Position numbers and translations under genes: made by a program. From positions 36,756,734-36,820,733 of the forward strand of contig OX328125.1 of NCBI GenBank assembly GCA_946811695.1: a stretch of 64,000 nt of DNA, in the 5' to 3' direction. This DNA comes from Gonocerus acuteangulatus. Lineage: Eukaryota; Arthropoda; Insecta; Hemiptera; Coreidae. Below the pieces are notes generated by a model that was not told the origin of the DNA, made no database searches, and saw only the letters and a list, made by a program, of their open reading frames with translations. Positions 1 to 10,270 of the stretch are shown piece after piece (the stretch's first letter is position 1; each line of letters starts with the position of its first letter).

Positions 1-961
1 CGCCCCCCAGAGCCGGATTCTCATCCACGCTCCGGGGGCCGGACACGGGTACCACAGGCCCATCGCCAGACGGACCGGCAGGAGGCGCCCCCCCCGCATC
101 TCCCAGTTGGTCAACGGCTGTTGAGCTCCCTCCTGGTCCCTCCACCTGCTCATCCTCCTTGGGTGGTTTCCTGTGATCCACCCTCTTGGCTACCACAATG
201 TCGCAGCCATGGCGGATTCGAAGGTTCCTCTCCTGGAGGGTCAGGAATTGTGAGTTCGGGATAGAAGCCACAACAAATCGTCCAGTGGGATAATCCTTTT
301 GGCCTAGGATCCTCCATTTTGACGTTTTAATCCCTACATTTTGTTTTTGCACCATCTCCAGAAAGAGGGGGGTCTCTCTGCAGGGCGCAGGGAAAAATGC
401 AGCAATTTTCTGGAAGAATTCCAGCTCTTTTGGTTCGCACGTCTTGAGCGCCGACCCTTCCCATGGCGTGCACTTCTCTATCCAGGAGGTGAGCCATTTG
501 TTAGTTGCCTCATCCTCGCAGCTTACAATTAGTGCGCCCTCTTTCAACACCCTTCCGCAGAAGTTTAGGTGCGCTTCGCTGTCGCTCCTCTCCATCAGCC
601 CATCCTGTATACTAATCAGAATCAGGTTGGCTTCTTTTGAGGTTAAAAGTTCCTCAGGGTAGGCCTCCTTTATTATGGCAACCTTGCTGTGGCAGGCCGC
701 CAGGCTATATTGTATTCTGCCCTGGCTGTTGGAGATCCTGGGTCTTTTGATGTTTCCCTGGTTGGGTGAGTCAGTATTGCCAGTGGCCTCTCTTGGCCTC
801 TTGGCTGTTTCCTTTGGGTTAGCGGACAACTCCCTTGTCTCCTTCTTCACCCTCTTCGCATAATTCCTCCTTTGGCGGTGAGTCATTTTGTCCCACACAT
901 CCTTAGGAAGTTTATTTTCCGAAATGGCTTCTTTGGAGGGGATGCTACTAGGCATCTGCAT
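1..961 (-). CDS. LINE ORF1-like protein with DUF4780-like domain (C-terminus beyond window edge)
   Basis: An uninterrupted frame of 320 codons runs from ATG at 961 (alternative in-frame ATG at 886) to the window edge, so the C-terminus is missing. The N-terminal 70 residues are basic and polar (RRNYAKRVKK, KRPREATG), as expected of a nucleic-acid-binding gag-like protein. Residues about 140-245 match the DUF4780 pattern known from arthropod non-LTR retrotransposon proteins: 'IVSCEDEATNKWLTSWI', 'PWEGSALK', an aromatic-proline step 'AAFFP', then 'GIKTSKWRILG' and a closing beta-strand. The visible C-terminal part is rich in Gly, Pro and Ser. It has higher G+C than its surroundings, no stop and no frameshift, which suggests a young insertion. 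It is read opposite to the receptor gene that follows. The 5' side stops abruptly at a (TA)n tract. The domain name is from memory of the family; the open frame is directly seen. Confidence 0.65.
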   Translation of the reverse strand, partial: MQMPSSIPSKEAISENKLPKDVWDKMTHRQRRNYAKRVKKETRELSANPKETAKRPREATGNTDSPNQGNIKRPRISNSQGRIQYSLAACHSKVAIIKEAYPEELLTSKEANLILISIQDGLMERSDSEAHLNFCGRVLKEGALIVSCEDEATNKWLTSWIEKCTPWEGSALKTCEPKELEFFQKIAAFFPAPCRETPLFLEMVQKQNVGIKTSKWRILGQKDYPTGRFVVASIPNSQFLTLQERNLRIRHGCDIVVAKRVDHRKPPKEDEQVEGPGGSSTAVDQLGDAGGAPPAGPSGDGPVVPVSGPRSVDENPALGG

Positions 962-975
962 CACTAGGCATCTGC

Positions 976-1039
<64 letters not shown>

Positions 1040-1070
1040 CTACATACACAAATACACATACATATATACA
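946..1070. repeat. 15-16 bp tandem duplication followed by (TA)n microsatellite
   Basis: The sequence ACTAGGCATCTGCAT occurs twice in a row (about 947-961 and 963-977) over the start codon of the LINE ORF, followed by about 50 bp of perfect TA dinucleotides and mixed TA/CA repeats. Confidence 0.85.
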
Positions 1071-2314
1071 TATATGGAAAAAGACAAAAACATAAAATAC
1101 TAGAACATAATATATAGAAGAACAATGTGCTCTAGAAGTGTTTGGATTATTAGGAAAACAGATATAAGAATAACAGATTACATATTAGATTAGATATAAG
1201 AATAACAATATGGGCTTACCGATGGGAAGATAGAGAACTATTCCTCACAAATGCGGGATCATTTCTGACAGTTAATACAGGGAAACATAGGAAGAAAGGA
1301 GTTGGTGAGGGGGGGGGGGGGTTCTGGACCACCCAATGGACAGAGAACATAGAAGATGAAAGAAAGAGCGGTGAAGTAGAGTAAGGTGTCATAAAATGTT
1401 GTGTTAATGTAAAGGGAGGCAGGTATAAAGGGCTATATTGCAGGCGGTATAGGGGATTAGGATGGAGTTTTTAATAAATGGAAGATGTTGGAGTAGGTAG
1501 AGGAGATGACTTCTTTGTCAATTTTGTCATTAGCTGGGTTATTTTCTAGGTGGATAAAAAATATATTTTTTTTGTTTTTGCTACGTAGCAAATTAGTATT
1601 ATAGTATTTCTTTTTATTATGTCAATTGTTCATTATTTTTTCCCTATAATTTAGCTGAATATTAATTTTGCTAATGATTAACTATTATTGTAGTTTATGT
1701 AGTTTTTAAGTTTGTTCGGTAATATTTACCGCTTATGATGCTAGATGTTGGTAGTGGTTTGATATTCTTTGGCTAATAATTAACAATGAAAATAAGATAT
1801 TTTTCCATGTCCTTACATTTCACTATTTCTCTATGGGATGGTTGTAGTGTAGGTGTATTTAGCGATAGTTTAGGTTAACACTTGCTTGACATTTTTTGTT
1901 TTGACTTAATTATTTTCTTAACTAGTCAAAAATGATATCCAAGAGTGTTTATATGGAGTTTTATTTTATTTTAATTGTCTAAAGGCAATGTTTGACAAAA
2001 ATATGGCTCTGTAGATAATTGCAGATGAGGCAAGTATTGCCCCCCCCCCCCCCCCCCCGATAGGAAGTGGTGGGTACAGGTGGGGGGAACCTCTGCACCA
2101 ACTGGATTAGAAGCGTGGCCACTTGATAATCATTAAGTTGACTACCTGACCAAAGGTTCAAAGGGAGAGATGATCCTCGGCTCATAATGAAATCTTTATT
2201 CTGTTTAAAATTAATGTTTATTAAAGTCTTGTATTAAACATAATTTACATTAATGAGAAATTAATATAAATATTGAGAAGCTTTTCTAATTCTTTATTAT
2301 TTTATGTTTTTCAG
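1071..2314. other. AT-rich non-coding stretch
   Basis: No convincing exon on either strand. Contains a G12 run near 1310 and a C18 run at 2041-2058. Probably intron or 5' flank of the receptor gene. Confidence 0.5.
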
Positions 2315-2368
2315 CATGGTAATGATGGAGTCTGTTGTGACTCATATGGAGCAGATCAATCATCTGAG
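2315..2368 (+). CDS. Possible upstream ectodomain exon of the IL-17-receptor-like gene
   Basis: A good acceptor (TATGTTTTTCAG) precedes 54 nt that read HGNDGVCCDSYGADQSSE. The only donor is of the rarer GC type (GAG|GCAAGT). Both ends are in phase 0, which matches the phase-0 start of the next supported exon at 3709, so the joined frame would run '...DQSSE-TCPCKF...'. The paired cysteines would suit a secreted ectodomain. The exon is short and the donor non-canonical, so it may be chance; transcript data would settle it. Confidence 0.35.
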
Positions 2369-2478
2369 GCAAGTATCGTATTGCTAACATCATATAATAA
2401 TAATAAAAATTATTTTAAAATTATCAGGGAGTGAGGGCCACCTGCAACCCCCTGCACCCCGAGTTACAATAAAGTGCA

Positions 2479-2522
2479 CACAGTATGATCTTCACTTACA
2501 CCGAAGTGAAGAGCATACTGTG
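2479..2522. repeat. Near-perfect 44-nt hairpin
   Basis: CACAGTATG and TCTTCACTT are mirrored by AAGTGAAGA and CATACTGTG around a 6-nt loop (ACACCG), with one A/G mismatch in an otherwise 19-pair stem. It lies in an intron of the receptor gene. It is shorter than a typical pre-miRNA and may be a relic of a fold-back element. Confidence 0.7.
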
Positions 2523-2539
2523 ACAAAATCGTAGCATTT

Positions 2540-3040
2540 ACCTTTTCGTGTTTATGCTTGCGGGTCTCTTTTTATAGGTTATCTAACATAGGAAAAGGAA
2601 TGAAACCATTTTCAAGGCTTTATCTGTAACCACTTTTGAAAATGTGGATACAAAATATTTTTTTCAGTTTGGGTACTTAGTATCGTTGGATTCAATTGAA
2701 ATATTTTCTACATTTTTTAAATTCATCTAAACTAATATATTTAAATTTTGGTTACATTGGAGTTAGAGTTAAGGAAGTATGCAAAAATAAAATTAAAATG
2801 TATTAATAGACATGCAAAATTTTCAGATCTTGGTATATTTTCTAAAATATTTCGAGAACGGTTAGGCAATTGTGATAAGTGAAAGGTGACAAAAAGCTTA
2901 CTAAATTCTCGACATATAAGGTTCTGAAACAATTTTCGATGGGGCGATTTAAATCGGTTAAGTAAGTGCTTAAATATTTGAAAAAGGTAGTTTTGTTCTT
3001 TTGTACGGGTTTTGTCTCTGTTTGACTCATTTTTTAATTG
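2540..3040 (+). repeat. Degenerate copy of dispersed repeat family R1
   Basis: Shares ordered blocks with 30000-30810: 'TTTGGGTACTTAG', 'ACTAATAT-TTGAAATTTTGGTTA', 'AGCTTACTAAAT', 'TAAGTGCTTAAA'. This old copy lies in an intron of the receptor gene. Family unclassified. Confidence 0.6.
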
Positions 3041-3708
3041 GTTGTTTTTCTATTTTTTTTTTCAATTGCATTTAATAGTAAAATGAGTATTTTATTAAAA
3101 GGCAAGAAAATGAGAAACTTATTGGTAATAATGTTTTCCTTGATCAAACATTGAGAAGGCAGGGGAAGTCATTTCAGCTTATGATGCTGTCAGTTTTCTG
3201 TTGTGGCGCCTTAAATCTTCCTTCTCTTGAAGATTTTATTTTATATTTTTGCCAAAGTTCAAACCCCACATTTAACTGCATTAATTTCTTTATTAATGGC
3301 ACTAGGTTGTCTGCGAGTTGGACTTTGAATTTCCTACAACTACGGTTCCACAAGAGATCAAGCCAAGCATTGCCTGTTTTATGTTCATTTAATATCTGGT
3401 ACGATTTGATAATTACTTTAAAACAAAAAAATGTATGTAAAGAATTAGTGAGTAGAGAGTTCAGATTTCATAATTTAAGAGGGCAGTGTTGAAAGAAATA
3501 GAGTTATTTTCGAATCTGCCATCTCAGGGCTGGCCAGACTACACAGAAAATGTAAAAAGATAATATTATTGTGAAATATGATTTGTTATGTTTTGCTGCA
3601 ATCTAGGAAAAAAGTCAAAATCAATTACAGAAGATAATATTGATAAAAATTATGATCCCGCAGGCTTTAAAATATGTGTATAAATATAAATTTGTTATTT
3701 TCTTTCAG

Positions 3709-3877
3709 ACTTGCCCTTGTAAATTCAGTGATGATTTTCAAACCCTTACTTGTACATTAAAGAATTTAACTAACGGACATTACTGTATATTAGTTGGATT
3801 TTATGATCCGAGATGTAAATCGGACACTATTTGGACCAAAGGCGCTAAAGCATTTTGCAATTGGAGTTATAACCTAA
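3709..3877 (+). CDS. Exon: extracellular cysteine-rich segment
   Basis: Acceptor TTTCTTTCAG and donor CTAA|GTAAGT are both strong. 169 nt, phase 0 in and phase 1 out. Six cysteines and the 'TLTCTLKNLTNGHYC' strand-turn pattern of IL-17 receptor ectodomains. Confidence 0.8.
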
Positions 3878-6800
3878 GTAAGTAAAACGTTTTTAATTTT
3901 CATTTCAAGATCTTGCTTTTTTTTAGGTTATTATGACTTTTTATTAATAAAACAAACAGTCTCATGTGTCTTTTTCAGACGCATTATAATCTTTAAGACA
4001 CTAGACAAACCAAAATTCATATGTAAATCAAGTAGGAATCATTTCAAATTTTAAGACATCTAAGTACGTGAAACTGGATGTCTTAGCATTCAAAATAAAG
4101 TGATCACAATTTATTATATAATAAGATTTTTTTATTTTGACAGTAATATAAACCTCAAGCAATTTTTACCGTATTGAATCAGTTTAGTCTCACTAATTTT
4201 TATTTGATTTATTTAGCTTTGGTTAGAAATATTTAGTTAATTTGAGTGGGCATTATCAGAGATAATAATTATAATAATTTAACTTACAAATTAACCTTTT
4301 TTTTTCTCTCTCTCTCTCTGATTCTACTAATAAAAGAAACAGGTGTCTTAGGTTTCACGTGAAACGTCCTGCTTTTACTAACTTATAAAAATTAGTAATT
4401 GGCGTTCTTACTCAACTTTCATTAGTTAACAATTTGATAAATATCTGACTGTTTTTTTTTTCAATGTATAAAATTAAGTAATAAAATAAATAAAAGTAGT
4501 AACAATAAAAGAGGTACTTATCTTCAAATAACAAGAAAAATATTATTGTCTCGTTAAATTTTTATATATATGAACTAAATGTTTAACATAAATATAAATT
4601 GTATTATTTATTTCTATAGAAATCCCCCCCAAAAGGTTCAAATGTTGAAAAACGACCTTAAAGACAGCGGTTAAGATCCGGCTGGTTGTAAAGATATTTT
4701 TCTTTTGTTAACTGAATGTTTAATGGATTTGTTTCAACTTCAAGAAATTGTTTTCCAATTTCCTTTGCGTAGAAACATCAGAAATAGTTATCACTATTTC
4801 AATTTTTTTGGAACAAAAGTTCAATAAATAAAAGCAAGTTAAAAGATTGCGACATGTATTATTCGTCTCCCCTTGATTATTCAAGGGTCAGAGAGAGGGG
4901 GAAAAAAAGAAATATAATTGTTAACAGTACATCTTCACTTTGATTGGAGATGTAAAGTAAAACATTGAAACTTATCGCTTGCCGGTAAAGCTAAGCTTTG
5001 ACTCAAGTGTGATAGTGACATGGGAACGGGAGTGTAAAGTTGGGGTTAAGCTGAAGTGGATGAACGATTGTGTGGTAGTAGTGATGTGTCACGGCTTGAA
5101 ACTACTCAACGGTGACCGTGACAAGCGAGTCTACTCGTGACAGCGACTGGAACTGGAAAGCCTTGCAATTTGGATTGAGTGAGAGTGGGGAGTGGAATGG
5201 TTCTGAGTTGTGAGTATGTCACTACTACAAAGTTATCCATTTTTCATGTTCCATTTTTCTCTTTAAACTGTAGGGAAAGGTGACAGGCCCATGCTCAGTG
5301 ACAAGTCATGGCTCCATACGTTCCGGCACATCCCTGATATCAAGTAAATTTTGTCATAAATACCCATTACATTTTAACAAAGTTTTAAAGAAACTTTAGA
5401 CAAATGTATTCTAATTATCATAAGTTTAAGACTAAATGTTAATATTTGTATGCAGATATTTCTAATATTATGCTATTTGTTCACAGCTCTAGTGGGAAAT
5501 AAGACATCTATGGTGGTGAGCCTGCCTATAGAAAGAGTATCTGGATGGACGTTATTCTTGCTTTTTATGGTAATTGGTGCTGTACTGATTAGTGTTTCAA
5601 TTTCTGTGTGCTGGTACAAGCCGAAATGTATTAAAAAATTGAGACATGGTATTAACACTTATGCCACGACCTCGTCTTCTGAATCATCCACGATTCCCTG
5701 GTTGATTAAGAACAACTGCACCAAAACTACATCTCCTGAAGTCTTACTTCTGTATCCAAGAGATTGTTTGCCTTTTATGAATGCAATGTCTGAATTTAGA
5801 TCATTCCTTCAGAGCAATAATTGTAAGGTACGAAAAATTGGTTTTATCATGCATATATCATGTGGTTGTATATTCTTTTCTATACTTAATAAATTAATTT
5901 AATTATACTGTAGAGCTCACACAGAAAATTATTATTAAAATTATACTCGCCAGTTTGGGATTTAAACCCAGAATATCCTATTTTACGCTCATGGGCGTTA
6001 CCAATTATGATACCCGGCTTAATATGAAAAAGTGGCAAGATAATTCATCCAAAAAAGCCAAAGCTTCGGATAGACATCTCAGCATAGACATATTTTTCTG
6101 AAGCTAGATAATGTTATTACCATATTAAGCTGAATATGTTCCCTACCATGTCAAACTACCGAATATGAAAATCGGAGGAAACTAGCGAAGGAACATATTC
6201 GATACATTGACGAAGTAGTATATTGAAAAATGGTCTTATTCGATACTTCGTTTAAGACATTAATGGCTGTTCTAAAAGGGGTTAGAGTTCCGACAATTTC
6301 CACAATCTAAGAGCAAAGTCTCGAATCTGAAAAACAAGATTTTTCATATTCAAGACTTTGACATGGAGAGACGATATATGCTCTCAATGGGTTAATTTCT
6401 AAATATTATCTCTTAAAGAATTGACTTGCCTGGCTGGGATATGAACTTAGCTCCTTACATTGTATGCTTGAGTGCTCTGCCAATTACTCTCATGGGCTTC
6501 ATATCAGATGCAAGTAAATTTATCCAAAGGAAATATACTACATAATAAGGAAATATCTTTTAAATAGACGAGGCAATGTTAGGCTGATGATAGAAGAGGT
6601 CCAGGGCGGAGACAGTGCTGATGGTTGAAGAACATCGGAGACTGGATTACCATGAGGAGTGCGGAGGACAGAAATGAGGTTGCTAGAATTGTTCCCGGTC
6701 TCAATTGAATGGAACTGGTACCCTAAGATGAAGAGCATGTCATTCTAGGATTTGAACTCACATCCTCCTGTTTTTCGCTTGGGCACTGTGTGCATGATGT

Positions 6801-9686
6801 GTATGAAAAAGTCTGTCACATAACTAAGCACTTTCCTCAGAATTTGGGTAGACTGCATTCCTGAATAATTTGCTCAAGACAGGGGGTTTCCCGTGGTCTA
6901 GTGGCTAATGCTTTAGTTTCATATGCGGGAGATGGTGATTCCCACTGGTGGTAGGAATTTTCTCATCTCACGGCCAGTTGAAAAAAATTCCTCGCCACAC
7001 CTTGGATGTTGGTTCTAATAGCCCAGATTTCAATTGCTTACGAGAACCTATATGAAAAACATGAATAGTTTTCCTCTATTACATTTGTAATGATCGGCTG
7101 TCTCAATTAATAATTTTTAATTAATTTCGATACTTAATAAATACAAAAAACTTATTTAACCTAGTGGTAGACGTTAGAAGTAAATACCCCCCTCCCAAAG
7201 TGGTAGCTTTGCCAACCTACATTTGGCGGATTAATTCAATTTAAACATAATACGAAGTAAACCCCCCCCCCCCTCAGATGGATTGATTTAGTTTATTCTT
7301 ACAAAACGTCATTCTCTTCAGATACCCATGTCGTTTATAGAATTCCGTTACAGTAGAGCAGAAACTATGCCCAGTATGAGCAAATTAATAATTTTGATCA
7401 AGAGCAACTCCCTCCCCCTAATGAACTGATTTAGTTTATTTTTACATTTTCCTCTTTAAATGACCACAATGAATACCGTGTTTTGTTGAAATATAATACA
7501 AATTACATTCATTAACGTAACAAAAATAAGGCCGGGATTAGTAAATCAGTAATTTGGGCCCAGAGTAAACCTGCCTCCAGTCACACCGTCTATTTGAAGG
7601 CTACAGTTTTGTTCATACAATGCTTCCATGAATTCTTAGCCTATATACAAGAATGGGGTTGACCTTTGCCATATAACATAACAGCTGTTGAATGCAGCAT
7701 CAAACTATTAAGTTTAATAGAAAGGAAAAAAAACAAAACAAAAAACAATGAGCTGCCAGAATACACAAGGAGCCTACAGAACAAAATTTCAATTATCTAA
7801 AATTTTGAAATAAGTGTTGCAATTAGTCAAGTTCAATCGTGACATTAGTTGTGTAGATAACTTGAAAATATCTCTGTAAGATTTTGATAAAAATTAAAAT
7901 ACTTTTGTTTTCAGGTTTACGATCCTTGGGACAATGAAATATATAATAGCGTAGTAGAATCTTGTGAAACATGGACATTGCCTTTTATAAAGAATGAAAA
8001 TGTCAAAATAATCCTCGTAATTTCTGAGTGTTCAAAGAAATTTGAAAAATCATTCTTGGAAAACACTGTCCTGAATTACAATGAACCTCATACCTTAGAT
8101 ACAATATTTACCCAGTCTTTTGCAATGATACATCAATATTTCAGCAATAGATTTGATAGTTATAAAAGGATATTCGTTATCCAGTAAGTATATTCCAGTT
8201 TATTTAACTAATATCTTAATTATAATTTATACTAGCATTTCTCTACTTACATTAGAAATTCATTAAAAGATAGAATAGGCAGATTAAAAAATATTATACT
8301 ACAAAGCTTATACTTTTTTGTTAATCTCTTATCAGTAAATCAAAGTGAATGTTTGAAAAAATAAAAATAAAATGACTTTGTCTGATTTAAAAAATATATT
8401 GTGAGAAATTGAAATATATCTCAAAATTTAATTTAAAAAAAATATTAATGTTAGTTATTAACTCCTCAAAAACCCAGTAGTAGAATCAGAAGTCCATGCA
8501 AGCCAATTTCCTTGGAAATAGTGGAAGAAAACTATTAAAAAGTCGCTTATGAGTTATCTCGTCCAAAGCTTAGAGGGAATGTCTCCTCCTTGAGAAATAT
8601 CGCAATAAAATTACGGGTTAATTATAACAGAATACTGACAGTTCTGTCTCAATGGTAGCATAGTGTTTCATTTTAAAAAAAAAGTTTTTATTTGCCTATT
8701 TGTCTTGATTTTCAAACCTTTGCCAGATTTATATAAACAAAAAGAACCTGAAAGTATAACTTTAAATATTAATTTAGCAAGACATATATAATAAATATAA
8801 TTGTGGGCAAGGTTAGCTAACTAGTAGGGCACTCGACTTATGAACTGGAGCACCCGAGTTCAATACCCAAGTGTGCACTAAAGATTTTATCTTCTAGTAT
8901 CGTAGTTTGAGGGTTGGATTTGGGGTCCCAGATTGTCCGTAGGCTCACCCAGTCTTTAATTAATTAATTAATTAATTAATTAAAAGGCTCCTGCAAAGGA
9001 AAAAATCAGGTGGCTGGACTCAATCTCCCTAGTGTGCCGTAAGGCCAAGAATCAGATGCCTTCGTCAGTATCTGCCCCCCTGGGCCCTTGTGGCCTGTTA
9101 ATTTATAAAATATTAGTTCCCCCTGATGAAGGCTTGAACATCGAGCCGAAATATTGGCTAATAACTAATTTAAAAAAAAAAATGTTATTCAACTATTAAG
9201 ACCATATACCAAGTATCTTTATGCTGATATTTTATCCACAGTGAATGATTTCTTTAAATTTTTAAGTTCATTTCAATTTCCTCTCAAAATGTATTTCAAA
9301 TATTTTGATGACAAGTAAAATTAAAATACCTTTTCTTTCTAAGGCTTTCAGGATCTCCTCCCATGAATTTTGAATTTATAACACCGGGCACTTTGTACTC
9401 CATACCAGAAAATGTGGTCTATCTGATACGTGATCTAAGGTAAAAATTCTTGATTAACAGCAATTTTCTTATGAAATATGTTTTAATACTTCCATGTTTA
9501 CTATGATATTTATTTTATTTTAGAGACAACGAAGCGAATGCACAAATGGTTGTATACAGGCTTTTAACCCTTATGGATGCTGTTGCCGATTACAAATATT
9601 TTAAGAAAGCCAATGTAGATTATTTAAGTGATTTCCTTTCCTTGAAGAGCAGTGAATCAACCAGTCCTGGAAATAATCATTCATAG
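3709..9686 (+). CDS. IL-17-receptor-like protein with SEFIR domain (5' end not found; spliced)
   Basis: Five exons (3709-3877, 5487-5827, 7915-8183, 9344-9439, 9524-9686) join in phase to 345 residues and a TAG stop; the start lies upstream. Residues 1-57 are a Cys-rich extracellular segment (Cys 2, 4, 15, 26, 36, 50) with sequons at N19, N51, N55 and N61; 'LKNLTNGHYCILV' resembles the membrane-proximal fibronectin-like domain of IL-17 receptors. Residues 77-99 form one membrane helix followed by basic residues (YKPKCIKKLR). Residues 140-292 form a SEFIR domain: 'EVLLLYPRD' as first strand, 'VYDPWDNEI' as the acidic-tryptophan box, 'KIILVISECSKKF' as a later strand. SEFIR is the TIR-related module by which IL-17 receptors recruit Act1-type adaptors. 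The tail after it is short (about 50 residues), so extra signalling domains of vertebrate receptors are absent. The product should be a plasma-membrane cytokine receptor; the ligand is unknown. Confidence 0.85.
5487..5827 (+). CDS. Exon: membrane-proximal stalk, transmembrane helix, start of SEFIR
   Basis: Acceptor TTGTTCACAG, donor TGTAAG|GTACGA. 341 nt, phase 1 in and 0 out. The phase-1 junction with the previous exon creates Thr57, completing an N-L-T sequon. An alternative acceptor at 5455 (TTGTATGCAG) is out of phase with exon 3709-3877. Encodes the stalk, the 23-residue helix WTLFLLFMVIGAVLISVSIS..., a Ser/Thr-rich juxtamembrane linker and the first SEFIR strand and helix. Confidence 0.85.
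6887..7034 (+). mobile_element. SINE family S1 (tRNA-like head, degenerate)
   Basis: Head 'CCGTGGTCTAGTGGCTAATG' carries an A-box-like block. The body 'AGGAATTTTCTCATCTCACG' and 'TTCCTCGCCACACC' is shared with copies at 19926 and 63125. It ends in a decayed version of the hairpin module and lies in the receptor intron 5828-7914. Confidence 0.7.
7138..7600 (-). repeat. Modular repeat family R2
   Basis: Several degenerate copies of a block of about 125 bp (on the reverse strand: GGTTTACTCCGGACCCAAAT, then CCGGCCGTAAT, CAACGAAACTCGGTAT, AAATAAACTAAATCGGTTCA). The same block is repeated at 40.6, 44.7, 55.1, 59.1 and 61.5 kb. Confidence 0.6.
7915..8183 (+). CDS. Exon: SEFIR core
   Basis: Acceptor TTTTGTTTTCAG, donor TCCA|GTAAGT. 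269 nt, phase 0 in and 2 out. Contains VYDPWDNEI and the hydrophobic strand KIILVISE, plus a C-terminal strand 'YKRIFVIQ' completed by the next exon. Confidence 0.88.
8800..9110 (+). mobile_element. SINE family S4, copy lacking the hairpin module
   Basis: Head 'GGGCAAGGTTAGCT' with A-box-like start and 'CGAGTTCAATACC' as B box. The body matches 41331-41670 up to 'ATCTGCCCCCCTGGGCCC'. The hairpin segment is replaced by a short 'GGCTCCTGCAAAGG' scar after a (TTAA)n tract at 8957-8983. Confidence 0.75.
9112..9169 (+). other. Hammerhead-ribozyme-like motif
   Basis: CTGATGA (9123-9129), then a 7-bp hairpin (GGCTTGA/TCGAGCC, 3-nt loop), then GAAA (9148-9151), then a small stem, enclosed by ATTAGTT/AACTAAT. 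This is the order of elements in a type I hammerhead, but four C residues separate stem I from CTGATGA and the cleavage-site U is not where expected. Penelope-like elements carry such motifs. Probably a decayed copy. Confidence 0.35.
9344..9439 (+). CDS. Exon: late SEFIR segment
   Basis: Acceptor CTTTTCTTTCTAAG, donor CTAAG|GTAAAA. 96 nt, phase 2 in and 2 out, reading LSGSPPMNFEFITPGTLYSI and on to VVYLIRDLR. Confidence 0.85.
9524..9686 (+). CDS. Terminal exon with stop codon
   Basis: Acceptor TTTATTTTAG. 163 nt, phase 2 in, ends at TAG 9684-9686. Encodes the last SEFIR helix (MVVYRLLTLMDAVADYKYF) and a hydrophilic tail ending STSPGNNHS. Confidence 0.85.
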
Positions 9687-10268
9687 CTGTTAAGAATAGT
9701 TTTATTTGGATAAAGGGATCAATTACTGTGATAAGTTTTTTTGCCTTATTTTATAGTTCTGTCTTAAAAGACAAACGTTGATATCTTTCCAACGAACGAT
9801 ATTTTAGTGATAAAACAGATCTACAAATAGGTTACCCATTTAAGTGAGCTTTGATCAATGAAATTGTTAAAAACTCTCATAAAAGAAAATAATTAAGTAT
9901 TTATAAAGTAGTCAAGATTGACAGGTAAATAGATTGGGCGATTATGGTACGAATTATTGTGAATAGTATATGTACAAATGGTTACTAAGAATCTTTTTCT
10001 AGTCACTTATTCTCATTAAATTGAAAGAGAATCCTTAAAAACTTAGGTTTGGGAGTTTTATGGTGCTATCAAATCAGCAGTTATGTAAATATAGTGGATT
10101 ATTAGAGCGGATGATTTGATAGTTTGTAGGTAATAAAAAATGATAATTTCAGAAGAAGGGTGGTAACCTATAGATAACCCGTCCCAAAATTTTTAGTTAA
10201 TGATAATGGACGTTAAAATTTAAATTTAACTTCAGAATGTATAGATATTTTTTTAATTAATAAAACTA
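9687..10268 (+). other. 3' flank / probable 3' UTR of the receptor gene
   Basis: No other coding signal. An AATAAA at about 10258-10263 could serve as polyadenylation signal. 10151-10228 is a tail fragment of SINE family S3 ('GGTGGTAACCTATAGATAAC'). Confidence 0.4.
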
Positions 10269-10270
10269 TA

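Noticed and set aside
3229..3398. Open frame with 'FNCINFFINGTRLSASWTLN', vaguely like an IL-17 receptor ectodomain strand
   Set aside because: Its only good donor leaves phase 2, incompatible with the phase-0 start at 3709, and the acceptor is weak.
5274..5343. Possible exon with acceptor AAACTGTAG and donor ATCAA|GTAAAT, open in two frames
   Set aside because: Neither open frame keeps phase with both neighbours (3709-3877 ends in phase 1; 5487 needs phase 1 in), while direct joining of the neighbours works.
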